64,000 nt of DNA from Tetramitus jugosus (Eukaryota; Heterolobosea; Eutetramitea; Acrasida; Vahlkampfiidae), in assembly GCA_937625935.1 (NCBI GenBank), contig OW569392.1:248001-312000 (forward strand). The letters are read 5' to 3'. The notes under the pieces are model-generated. The model did not search any database and was not told the DNA's origin. It saw nothing but the letters and a program-made list of their open reading frames with translations. This document shows positions 31,110 through 39,289 of the stretch, piece after piece; positions within the stretch are counted from its first letter, which is position 1; each line of letters starts with the position of its first letter. The position numbers and the translations under genes are program-made.

Positions 31110-32258
31110 ATGTCTGGTGATTCAACAAATTTGGTGCAGGAATACGGCAACAGCCGTTATGCAGTGTGGACCACTGCACGGAAAGGCTCTAGGCCAAGTG
31201 ACAGAGAGGTCGTCATTACTGGCAACGGTAATGGTGTCTCTCAGTCATCTTTGGCAAGAAAGATAGGAGAGGAGTTTGGTGACTGGCTCAACCGAGTCCA
31301 GGTCATCAAGAGGAAAGGCCAGCAACGCTTTGTTGCATGGGTGACGGTCAAGGATGACCGCATCTATGACTTTGTTGAGTTGTTCAACAAAGAGAGGAGG
31401 ATTGGCAACAGCACTGCTGCACCCAAGCGCAGTGTTGATTGCACAAGAAAGGTGGTCGTCCATGGCATGAAGAACATGTCAGTGGACGACATCAAGAAGC
31501 TACTGGGGCCTGAGAAGGTTGCCAGTGTGCTCAAGAAGCGTGACACTGCTTTCGTGGTCATGGGTGATGAAACCTATGCACGAGCAGTGCTCAGCGGAGA
31601 GCAAAAGGTCAAGGCCACGGTCACTCGATACGTCGAGAGACCACATGATCCTCTCAAGGCTGTCAACAAGAGATTGACGAAGATGTACGAGGAGCTGCTG
31701 ACGGTGGTTGACGCACTGCGTCGACAGGTCACAGAACTCACCAAGGAATTGGCAAAGACAAAGGGTCAAGAGGGCAACAAACCGGTTCCGATACAGGAAC
31801 AAGAAGTTGTACAAAGAACTGCTCCTGGTCTAATGGAGACAGAAGAACAAAGGAGTGCAACACCACTACCAACAGTGCCTGTTGTACAGCTCAGCGCTGA
31901 AAATCGGCAAATTCTGGAGCAAGTGAATGCCACTTCTCCAGTGTTCGCAAGAGTGAAGAAGGAAATTGCTGCATTGGCACTTGCTGCTGCACGCAAAAGG
32001 TATGGTTTGACTGAGGACGAACCAGTCATTGTGGATGTGGATGATGACTCCGAAAAGGAGATTCAGAGTCCACAACTCAATGACAACAAGAAGAGGAGTG
32101 CCAGGATCACACTGGGTGATCTGATGAGCAACAAGGCCCAAAACAAGAAAACAACAACAGATGGCTCTGTGTCCATCGACGGTCCTACTACAAGGTTACG
32201 CTCTTTGATGAAGGGCATCAACCAAAACACTCACCAGAGTGATTATTCCAACCTGTAG
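31110..32258 (+). CDS. ORF1-like protein: two RRM-like folds and a coiled coil
   Basis: The 382-residue ORF starts 26 nt into the insert and is intact. Two stretches have the beta-alpha-beta pattern of RRM folds. The first is about 31-103, from REVVITGNGN to YDFVELFNKERR. The second is about 113-176, from RKVVVHGMKNMSVDDIKKLL to DTAFVVMGDETYARAVLSGE. A coiled coil follows at about 190-220 (KRLTKMYEELLTVVDALRRQ). The remainder is Lys/Gln-rich and disordered with a second charged helix. RRM plus coiled coil is the layout of many LINE ORF1 nucleic-acid chaperones. The RRM reading rests on secondary-structure pattern only, and no database match is claimed. Confidence 0.75.
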   Translation: MSGDSTNLVQEYGNSRYAVWTTARKGSRPSDREVVITGNGNGVSQSSLARKIGEEFGDWLNRVQVIKRKGQQRFVAWVTVKDDRIYDFVELFNKERRIGNSTAAPKRSVDCTRKVVVHGMKNMSVDDIKKLLGPEKVASVLKKRDTAFVVMGDETYARAVLSGEQKVKATVTRYVERPHDPLKAVNKRLTKMYEELLTVVDALRRQVTELTKELAKTKGQEGNKPVPIQEQEVVQRTAPGLMETEEQRSATPLPTVPVVQLSAENRQILEQVNATSPVFARVKKEIAALALAAARKRYGLTEDEPVIVDVDDDSEKEIQSPQLNDNKKRSARITLGDLMSNKAQNKKTTTDGSVSIDGPTTRLRSLMKGINQNTHQSDYSNL

Positions 32259-32289
32259 GTGCACCGTCGGGGACAACAAGAGAAGAAGA

Positions 32290-32319
32290 GTGAATGACGC
32301 CCTACGGGTCGTCACTCAC
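32290..32319 (+). other. 3'-UTR hairpin 1 of the retroelement
   Basis: GTGA / TCAC and TGACG / CGTCA pair around an inner CCC-TAC-GGG, with a single-base mismatch and bulge. It lies 31 nt after the ORF stop. Confidence 0.6.
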
Positions 32320-32344
32320 AAAACAAGTCAATAAATGAGCAATC

Positions 32345-32367
32345 GTGTGCTTGCTGCGCAAGCACAC
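32345..32367 (+). other. 3'-UTR hairpin 2 of the retroelement
   Basis: A perfect 10-bp stem (GTGTGCTTGC with GCAAGCACAC) with a 3-nt loop ends 15 nt before the poly(A) run. The position is right for a recognition structure used by a reverse transcriptase. Confidence 0.7.
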
Positions 32368-32395
32368 ATGGTTGTATGGAACAAAAAAAAAAAAA

Positions 32396-32411
32396 ACACA
32401 GTGGTTTTGGT
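32396..32411. repeat. target-site duplication, right copy
   Basis: Exact copy of 31068-31083; see the left copy. It is followed directly by the 5' flank of the SNARE gene. Confidence 0.88.
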
Positions 32412-32585
32412 TTTTGAGGACGGCGATGGAATGGGCGTTGTTGCGTGGTTTGGATTGTTTGTTGCCGTTTTGCAACTCTGTTGTGTCTGATGCTGTTTCA
32501 ACCTTCAAACTCCGACTTGGAACGCAAAAATAAGAACAGACAGAATTCGCCGCTTGCTTGCAAACAAAAAAACACATTAACAAGA

Positions 32586-33626
32586 ATGAGCAACAGATCC
32601 ACAAACAAGACGAGCAACAAATCGCGTCGCACAGGCAACGCCTTTACCAAAAACGCAACAGCAGCTGCACCCATAACCAACACTGATGATGATGACGATT
32701 TCGATTACCTCTCACCAAATACCAGTACAACCACTACTACTAGCAGTAGCAATAGCAAATCATCAAAAGTCACATCTACCACATCAACAGATCTATATGA
32801 AAATACTAGTACTCACAATGTAGATGACGATGCACAAACCATTAAACAAATGACTCAATTGGTGGAAACTACGGTTGAAAATCTCCGAAGCGACAAAAAA
32901 TTTTTTGAGGAAGCATTACCAAAGCTAGGCACAGACAAGGACAATCGAAAGCTCAGAACAGACATTAAGAAACATTCCTCGCAAACAACCCAATGGATCA
33001 AAAACACTCAAAGCACACTCAAACAGCTCTCTACTCCAAAAAACACTGGTTCCAAGCGACAATTTGAAAAATTGAAGAGAGAAATGGAAGAAAGCTTAAA
33101 CACTGCCCTGTCATTGCTCAAGCAAGTAGAACACAAGGAGAAACAGCATGTTCTCTCACAAAAGGATCAACTGGAACAGCTCAAGAGGGCTCAAGAGATT
33201 GAACAGGAGAATATGGAGAGCAAGAAGCAGAGAGAAGAAGAAGAGCGAATGCGACTTGTGGACTACCAGAAAAAAAAACAAGAACACATTTTTTTGGAAA
33301 ATCAAATTGCGCACAATGAAAAAATCATTGGTGAACGAGAGGATGACATTATGGAAATTGAGCAGGATATTCGTGATATTCATCAAACGTTCAAGGAGAT
33401 GAATATGATTGTGAAGCATCAACAGGTTGGATTGGACATGATTGAGGAGAATGTGGAAAGAACTGTGATTCATGTGACTGAAGGTACGAACAATCTGGAG
33501 AAGGCCAACGGCTATGACAAGAGGAGCAGAAATTTGATTTGTATCATCATGTTGATCATTTTGATTTTGGCAGTTGTTCTGGCGATTGTGTTGGTTGTCG
33601 TACTCAAATTCACTCTTCACTTTTAA
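32586..33626 (+). CDS. Qa-SNARE (syntaxin family)
   Basis: Syntaxins drive fusion of endosomal and other vesicles. The frame stays open upstream to 32445, but the first suitable ATG is 32586 (MSNRSTNK), giving 346 residues. A Ser/Thr-rich leader precedes an N-terminal helical region (IKQMTQLVETTVENLRSDKK). A long Glu/Lys/Gln-rich helix follows, then the SNARE motif from about residue 245. The zero-layer Gln is in VKHQQVGLDMIEENVE, whose IEENVE block is diagnostic for Qa-SNAREs. A tail anchor of about 22 hydrophobic residues follows (IIMLIILILAVVLAIVLVVV). The retroelement lies 175 nt upstream, so its promoter may have been affected. Confidence 0.9.
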   Translation: MSNRSTNKTSNKSRRTGNAFTKNATAAAPITNTDDDDDFDYLSPNTSTTTTTSSSNSKSSKVTSTTSTDLYENTSTHNVDDDAQTIKQMTQLVETTVENLRSDKKFFEEALPKLGTDKDNRKLRTDIKKHSSQTTQWIKNTQSTLKQLSTPKNTGSKRQFEKLKREMEESLNTALSLLKQVEHKEKQHVLSQKDQLEQLKRAQEIEQENMESKKQREEEERMRLVDYQKKKQEHIFLENQIAHNEKIIGEREDDIMEIEQDIRDIHQTFKEMNMIVKHQQVGLDMIEENVERTVIHVTEGTNNLEKANGYDKRSRNLICIIMLIILILAVVLAIVLVVVLKFTLHF

Positions 33627-33800
33627 GTGGTGTGTGTTTTCATTTTTCAAGTCTTTATAAATATATTTACACATTCCCTCTGCGCAGTCTGATCACTTCA
33701 CACAGATTCATTGAGCTAAGCGTCTGTGTTCTGACATCAATCTTTGACATTTTGTCCGCTTGCGACATCTGAATTACGGTAAGCATCCGAACAACAAACA

Positions 33801-34484
33801 ATGGGTAACAAGCAAACAGAAGGAGATTTGGATCTTGAACTTGTTAGATTGTACGAAAATCAATCATTCTTCACTCAAAATGAGATTAATTTATTGTACC
33901 ATAAGTTCAGAGCACTCGCAGAGAAGGATAAGAGACATAGTCAACGGGTGTTGGATACCAATGGACTTTCATCTTCTTCGAAGGAATTGGTTGTAGAACT
34001 AAACACGATTTTAGAGCTAAAACCGATACGGAACAACCCTTTTGCTGACAAGATTGTTGAACTGTTTGCATGTAAGCACCATTTATTTTCCAGTAGTATC
34101 AAACATATTCGTAACACTTCTGATTTTATTCTCTTAGCTGAATCTGGCACTCTAGAATTCGAAGACTTCCTGGATATGTGCTCGGTCTTTGCACCAAACG
34201 CCCCAGTTCATCTCAAAATTCGTGTGGCATTCTACATATTCGACAAGGACAATGATGGAAGATTAGACAAAGACGATATTGATTATGTGATATCGAGAAT
34301 GGTTGATGATTTCATGGCCAGTGACCCATCGAACTCTCAGAGCATACAAGCAGCACGTTTAAAACTATTCGAAGAAGCGGACATTGACCACAGCGGTGAA
34401 ATTACGCTCAAAGAGTTTGAGAAGTTATGCGATCGTATGCCAGACTTTGAGACACGGTTCTCCTTTCGCATTCATAGCCTATAA
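33801..34484 (+). CDS. CIB-like EF-hand calcium sensor
   Basis: CIB and calcineurin-B-like proteins are small calcium sensors. The protein starts MGNKQT, an N-myristoylation signal (Gly2, Thr6). A 66-nt intron at 34072-34137 (donor GTAAGC, acceptor TCTTAG) is in frame and without stops, so the frame reads through it. Splicing gives 205 residues and restores ELFASESGTLEFEDFLD, the normal family spacing. Two canonical EF loops are visible: DKDNDGRLDKDD, with Asp at position 12 as in EF-III of CIB1, and DIDHSGEITLKE with Glu at 12. The first two EF hands are degenerate. It ends with the hydrophobic MPDFETRFSFRI typical of the family. Confidence 0.9.
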   Translation: MGNKQTEGDLDLELVRLYENQSFFTQNEINLLYHKFRALAEKDKRHSQRVLDTNGLSSSSKELVVELNTILELKPIRNNPFADKIVELFACKHHLFSSSIKHIRNTSDFILLAESGTLEFEDFLDMCSVFAPNAPVHLKIRVAFYIFDKDNDGRLDKDDIDYVISRMVDDFMASDPSNSQSIQAARLKLFEEADIDHSGEITLKEFEKLCDRMPDFETRFSFRIHSL

Positions 34485-34638
34485 AACAATTATGATTGTT
34501 CTTTAACTGTAAACGAATGATCAACACCAATTGGATGCCACAAGGACTTGGAAGGAATTTTCTCCGATGACGACATAATTTACACCCGACATAAATTCAA
34601 AGAAGCATTTCGGGCGGTAAAATTCTGCCAACCAAACA

Positions 34639-35614
34639 ATGTCCAACAATGAACAGGAGAGTTACTTGCAGCAACCTCTGGTAGAAGACCCATCATCACC
34701 CTATAATCCATCACAAACTCCTAAAATTTATAATGCACCAACAGCAAGCTCTCGGATTTTGCAAATCGTCAAGCTTTTGGTTGTTTTGCTCTTGTTTGTT
34801 GCGTTTATTGCACTAGTGATTCTTGTTGTGACATTTGTCAGCCAAAAACAATTCATGAAGGTAAGAAGCTTTTGTGATTGCCTTTGTTGCCCTACTTTTC
34901 GCTAAACGTTTTTTCGCGCTCAAATACGATTTACAGAAAAAAGTCCGATTGAACATTCATGTTGCGCTGTCTTTAGCTTGTGCAGAGCAAGTTCTTGCGA
35001 TTAATCATAACTTGACAGTGTATGATACGCCAAATCATCAAAAGATTGAGTTCATTGACAAGTATGAACCTCATTTAACACTTTACTTGACTGATTTCCA
35101 GTACCATGAATTGGCCCATATCAAGACTCAATTAGTAGAGTTGGCTTCGCTGAATCGAACAGACGGAGGAATAGCTGACTCTTGTATGGTTCATCTCCTA
35201 CCCAATGTTACTCTCTCTGGTCAGTATATCATGTGGGAAGCAGAGATAGAATCATGCTTACAACACATGTCAGATGCAATTGTGAACAGGACGAGTCGCT
35301 ATGTTGATTCTTCAGCGAAAAGCACTATTCCAGATTGGTTAAAATCACAGCCAGAGGATGTTCGTATATTGAAGACTGAAATGATACGGAAATATGGCTC
35401 TCCAAACGTCTTTTCACAGTTTGATCCACATGTGACTGTTGGTTATAGCACGACTAAAAATCAAACCATTTTAGAAAATTTGGTCGCACAACATGTGCAA
35501 GCATACAAGCCACAGTGTAAATTTAAGGTGACAAGGCTCAAGGTTGGTTCGACTGGTCTCTATGGCACAGTACTTCAAGACGAAGATTATATTCAAATCA
35601 ATCTTAAGGGATAG
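34639..35614 (+). CDS. membrane-anchored 2H phosphoesterase-like protein
   Basis: The 2H superfamily (RNA ligase T, CPDases) uses two H-x-T/S motifs. Two exons, 34639-34860 and 34937-35614, with a 76-nt phase-0 intron, give 299 residues. Residues 46-69 form a membrane anchor (LVVLLLFVAFIALVILVVTF). The first motif, HLTLYL, is near residue 119 and the second, HVTVGY, near 239, as in the two-lobed 2H fold. Several N-x-S/T sites and the anchor suggest a luminal or extracellular catalytic domain (type II topology). The substrate is unknown; a cyclic phosphate or small RNA product would be the family expectation. Confidence 0.78.
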
Positions 35615-35826
35615 ACTATCTGTTCACCATTGAACATTTTTACTTCGTAAAGCGATTTTTGAGTTTTGTTACTCTAGTTGAAACTTATTCTTCATTTCTG
35701 TTAGAGTTTTTGAGTGGGCATCTAAACTTCGAGATCGATTGTATCTGAGAAAACATTTGTGGTATTCAAGTTTATTTTTACAATTTGGACTTCGTATGAC
35801 TTTTGAAATCATACCGTTGTTGCTAT

Positions 35827-36363
35827 TTACACAAAAAGAAGAGGCCGTCTGTAAGGATCCATCAAATCCTTCTTATCTTCAATTCTAGTCATCACTCTTT
35901 GCACCATGTCTTCTCTCTTGTTCGCTTCATTACCAGGAACAATTGCATTGACTGCTTCCCTTACTCTGCTTCTCAATTCATTGTCGTTGTCCACATCGAC
36001 ATGCTCCTTAAACATTTGACTCACAATCTTCCACACGTTTCTCTCGGTCGATAGGCTCGCGGGACTTACTGGAGAACGTTGCTGTTGAGATTTCAATCTC
36101 TCGGTTGAATTAAACACTTTCAAATGATCTGTTGTACTCATCAATATTTGCTTTTCTGTTCTGTTGTTGAACAGGGAAGCATTGGTTGACTTTGAGTTGA
36201 CTGGTGTTGGACTGATGGGAGTTTTTGGTGTGATGATATTAGCCACGGATGGTTGTGGTACGTTGACCGATGTTGCACTGTTGGCTGCAGCAGAGGCAGC
36301 AAACGAGGAATACTGCGCATGTCTAGGAGATAATTCACCCTTTGATAGTACTCTCTTCAACAT
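35827..36363 (-). CDS. hypothetical protein, 178 aa
   Basis: The protein starts at the ATG at 36363 (MLKRVLSKGEL). The first 100 residues are Ser/Ala/Pro/Thr-rich and probably disordered. The last 70 are charged and helical (NVWKIVSQMFKEHV and REDMVQRVMTRIEDKKDL), and the protein ends MDPYRRPLLFV. There are no membrane segments. I do not recognise the family. It converges on the 2H gene, 212 nt apart. Confidence 0.6.
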   Translation of the reverse strand: MLKRVLSKGELSPRHAQYSSFAASAAANSATSVNVPQPSVANIITPKTPISPTPVNSKSTNASLFNNRTEKQILMSTTDHLKVFNSTERLKSQQQRSPVSPASLSTERNVWKIVSQMFKEHVDVDNDNELRSRVREAVNAIVPGNEANKREDMVQRVMTRIEDKKDLMDPYRRPLLFV

Positions 36364-36627
36364 TGTTGTGACTTGTTTGTTGTTTTGTTTCCAGTTTCAA
36401 AATTGTCTTGAATTTATGTGGTTGTATTGTTCGTCAAGTTCGAGAAATTTCTGTGAACAATCCATAAATGACCATTACAAGATTCAAGATCGCATAAAAT
36501 TTCCCGATTCTTCAACTTCACCGCACCAAAGGTACGATTCTTGCGGAATTGATTCTATCTTTACAACATCAAGGCGGAACATGCCCAACTACAGTGACAA
36601 CGGTTGTTCTTTTTCGTACTGTTAGGA

Positions 36628-38406
36628 TTACACCAATGAGAGATCCTTCTTGGTAGCTGTCAGAATCACACCTCTGGGTGAGATCTTTGGATGGAAGACA
36701 CGAATCAAGTCAGCCGTTTTAACACAGTCTTGGTCCCGAAGATACAGCAGTCTGTCAACCAGCACCAAAGCTTCTATGACAGGTGATAGAGCTTGCCTGA
36801 TTGCCGCAAAACATTGGACCTCCGGTAAAATGTCATCAGCGACAGGGTTCAGCGTTTTGTAGAAATCATTTAACTGCTCCATCAAAATGTCTTCACCTTG
36901 AGCAAACAACTCTTGCAAACGTTTGTCCAACCGAGTCTTGTAAGTTGGATCATGGAATGGATGAGTATCGTGTTTTGGTTGCATTTTCTTCATAGCAGCA
37001 ATGGCATACTTGCCAAAGCTAGTTGTGTGTTGAGGACGGATACAACCACTGAAATGTGACTCTGGGAACGTTGGTGCGATTTGCTTAAATAAATATAACT
37101 CTAGTGCTGCGCGATAGCTGTGCATCTTAAACATATACTTTGCAGCCTTCAAATCAGAGAACATTGGATCCGAATTGCTGGCCAAATATTTTCCTGCACT
37201 GAGTGGAAGTTTCCACTGTTGACGATTCAAAAATTGACTCATTGGATAGCCAAAATCTGGAGAGGAGTACTCATGATGGAAATAATCTGGATCTTCCGAT
37301 AATTTGTGATAGCAACAAGCAACATTTGCTAATGAAACTGCACTTGTTTTCAAAAAGAGTTTGATCATTGTTGCTGCAAGATCACCACAAGTATGTAAAC
37401 CAATCAACAAAATGCGCTCCGTTTCACTATTTAAATACGGTTTGAGCAACTCGATAAATTCATCTTGAGTAATAGTTAAATTCAAATGCGCTGTTACTGA
37501 ATGAACAGTTGCATTCTTCTTCACTGGTTGCGTCGTAGTAGAATTAGCAACTACTATAGTTTGATCATTACTACTATTTGTTTGCTTATCAATTTTGTCC
37601 AACTCTTTTTCAAGCTTATTCTTGATTTGGAGAGTTCTTCGATCACATCCACTTGTTTGAAGCTCATTTCCATCAATTGCAATCACATTCACTCGCTCCT
37701 TCTGATCAGTGACTTGATTCTCTTGGCAAAAGGCAATATACTGAGAGAGATAACCTTGCCCGGCACCCAAATCCACAACAGTTTGACAATTGGACTCATG
37801 TGCAAACTCAATAATTGCATTGCCTAACCGTTCAATCTCATGCTTCTTCTTGTCATTCATTCCAAACAGTCTCATCATCTTGATAAGCTTATTGCTCTGA
37901 CTCTCAGTAGCAATAGAAGAATCAGACACATCTTGTAACAATGGATTAAACATCTTTAGTTCCTGAGATCCTTTAATATAGTTCATGAAGGATGTTGGAC
38001 ACATTTGAGTAAAAATGGAGCTTTCCTCCATTTTACCCGATTGTAAGTCAAGCAAGAACTGGAAGAGCTGTTCCATAGAAGCAGAGTTATGGGAACCTTG
38101 CTTTGCAACTTCATGGATCTCTGCAAAGTAATTGCGCCACTCACTGTGCACACGTTTTTCCCAATGTTGATTCACCAGAAAAAGGACGACTTTGTCCTCC
38201 TGTGCAACTGTAGATTGATCCTCCCGCGGAGTAATTATTGGCGCGTTTTCTTCCTGGAGGGAAATTGTTTGGCGCTTCGAATGGTCTTCATCGAAATAAT
38301 AAAAGAAATTGAACAAGTGTTCGTACTGTTGCAAGAATTGAACAAGCGCTTCTGCATATTCTTCATATGAATTGAATTGAGGTGGCAACACACTTCCAGC
38401 CGTCAT
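36628..38406 (-). CDS. METTL25-type SAM-dependent methyltransferase
   Basis: The 592-residue protein starts at the ATG at 38406. The SAM-binding motif I, VVDLGAGQGYLSQYIAF, is near residue 207, with the acidic residue of motif II in VIAIDGNE. Later blocks, LIGLHTCGDLAATMIKLFL and VACCYHKL, are the hallmarks of the METTL25/RRNAD1 group, whose C-terminal half is also conserved (AALELYLFKQIAP). The enzyme presumably methylates RNA or protein; the substrate cannot be read from sequence. There is no targeting signal. A Ser/Thr/Asn insert lies between motif II and the HTCGDL block. Confidence 0.87.
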   Translation of the reverse strand: MTAGSVLPPQFNSYEEYAEALVQFLQQYEHLFNFFYYFDEDHSKRQTISLQEENAPIITPREDQSTVAQEDKVVLFLVNQHWEKRVHSEWRNYFAEIHEVAKQGSHNSASMEQLFQFLLDLQSGKMEESSIFTQMCPTSFMNYIKGSQELKMFNPLLQDVSDSSIATESQSNKLIKMMRLFGMNDKKKHEIERLGNAIIEFAHESNCQTVVDLGAGQGYLSQYIAFCQENQVTDQKERVNVIAIDGNELQTSGCDRRTLQIKNKLEKELDKIDKQTNSSNDQTIVVANSTTTQPVKKNATVHSVTAHLNLTITQDEFIELLKPYLNSETERILLIGLHTCGDLAATMIKLFLKTSAVSLANVACCYHKLSEDPDYFHHEYSSPDFGYPMSQFLNRQQWKLPLSAGKYLASNSDPMFSDLKAAKYMFKMHSYRAALELYLFKQIAPTFPESHFSGCIRPQHTTSFGKYAIAAMKKMQPKHDTHPFHDPTYKTRLDKRLQELFAQGEDILMEQLNDFYKTLNPVADDILPEVQCFAAIRQALSPVIEALVLVDRLLYLRDQDCVKTADLIRVFHPKISPRGVILTATKKDLSLV

Positions 38407-38509
38407 CTTCTTTCTTTTTGTTCTTTGATTTTTGGCGGAATGAATTTTGCCGATGAAGGAGAAATTCTAATTGTCAGTTTATTTCATACGAAGAGCCGTG
38501 TATTCCGAA

Positions 38510-39127
38510 TTAATGACCATATTGTTGATACCACTTGCCTCCTTCGAGTGTGTAATCAATGAGGAATGTCAATAGATCATCACTTGTCAGAAATGGGTCG
38601 CCCCCTTCATAATTGTCATTGGTGTTATTCCCTTGTTCAGGCAGCACGTCGTAAGAAACGTAAACTTTGCACTTTTCGTCCTTGTTGTTCCACGCAGCAT
38701 ACCAGAAACAACATCCTTGGTTTTCATTGATGAATCGTACCATGTGTGTCATATCGGGCGCGACCGAGGAGACAACGCTCTGTTTGACCAAGTGCCAATG
38801 TTGGACATGATCTGGATAGTAAACATTGGAAGATCCAGGAACACAGAAATCATTGTTTGTGGGAAAGGCGTGACAAATAGCATAACGAATATTTGTCCAA
38901 CTTGCGACAGTCTTGAGAGTTGTTGGTATATTGACACCCCACTGTTGTTCATACTGTTCCAAGGTTTGAGCTACGGCTTGGTTTATCTGTGGTGCATCTG
39001 TTGTACCAGGATACAGTAATCTCCACAGGTGATCCATGGAAATTTCTTGTGTCGTTCCATCATCATTGTGGATGGCCAGTGGTGGACCACCGATTCTGAG
39101 ATCATTAATGCATACTGGTTGGGCCAT
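38510..39127 (-). CDS. SMI1/KNR4 (SUKH)-like protein
   Basis: This is a 205-residue cytosolic protein starting at the ATG at 39127. The pattern LEQYEQQWGVNIPTTLK followed by FINENQGCCFWYAAW and VYVSYD matches the SUKH fold: an early helix with (I/L)P, then NQG-x3-W, then acidic strands. In fungi such proteins coordinate cell-wall signalling, and in bacteria many are immunity proteins. In an amoeba the role is unknown. No partner is encoded next door. The assignment is by motif only. Confidence 0.6.
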   Translation of the reverse strand: MAQPVCINDLRIGGPPLAIHNDDGTTQEISMDHLWRLLYPGTTDAPQINQAVAQTLEQYEQQWGVNIPTTLKTVASWTNIRYAICHAFPTNNDFCVPGSSNVYYPDHVQHWHLVKQSVVSSVAPDMTHMVRFINENQGCCFWYAAWNNKDEKCKVYVSYDVLPEQGNNTNDNYEGGDPFLTSDDLLTFLIDYTLEGGKWYQQYGH

Positions 39128-39289
39128 TTGCTATTGTTTTGTTGGTTTCTTTCACAAAAGAATTGAGTGGGCAAGTCGAGAAAAAAGTGGATTGTCGAGT
39201 TCGGGTGTCCAACTTCCCGTCTGACTGGTAGCAAACTTACGACAGGCGGATTATTTACAATCAGACTCTTACGAATACAACGAGTTTCT

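Larger units (their letters stand above)
31084..32396 (+). mobile_element. poly(A)-tailed retroelement or retrocopy inserted upstream of tRNA-Met
   Basis: The 1.3-kb insert has the marks of target-primed reverse transcription: a 15-16 nt duplication on both sides and a 3' run of 14 A (32383-32396). It contains a 26-nt leader, one 382-codon ORF, and a 125-nt 3' UTR with two strong hairpins and an AATAAA (32330-32335). It encodes no reverse transcriptase or endonuclease, so it would depend on enzymes made elsewhere. Base composition is richer in GC than its neighbours: a 60-nt sample at 31441 has 30 G+C, one at 33301 has 21. It is either a non-autonomous non-LTR element carrying an ORF1-like gene or a retrocopied host mRNA. 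Confidence 0.82.
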
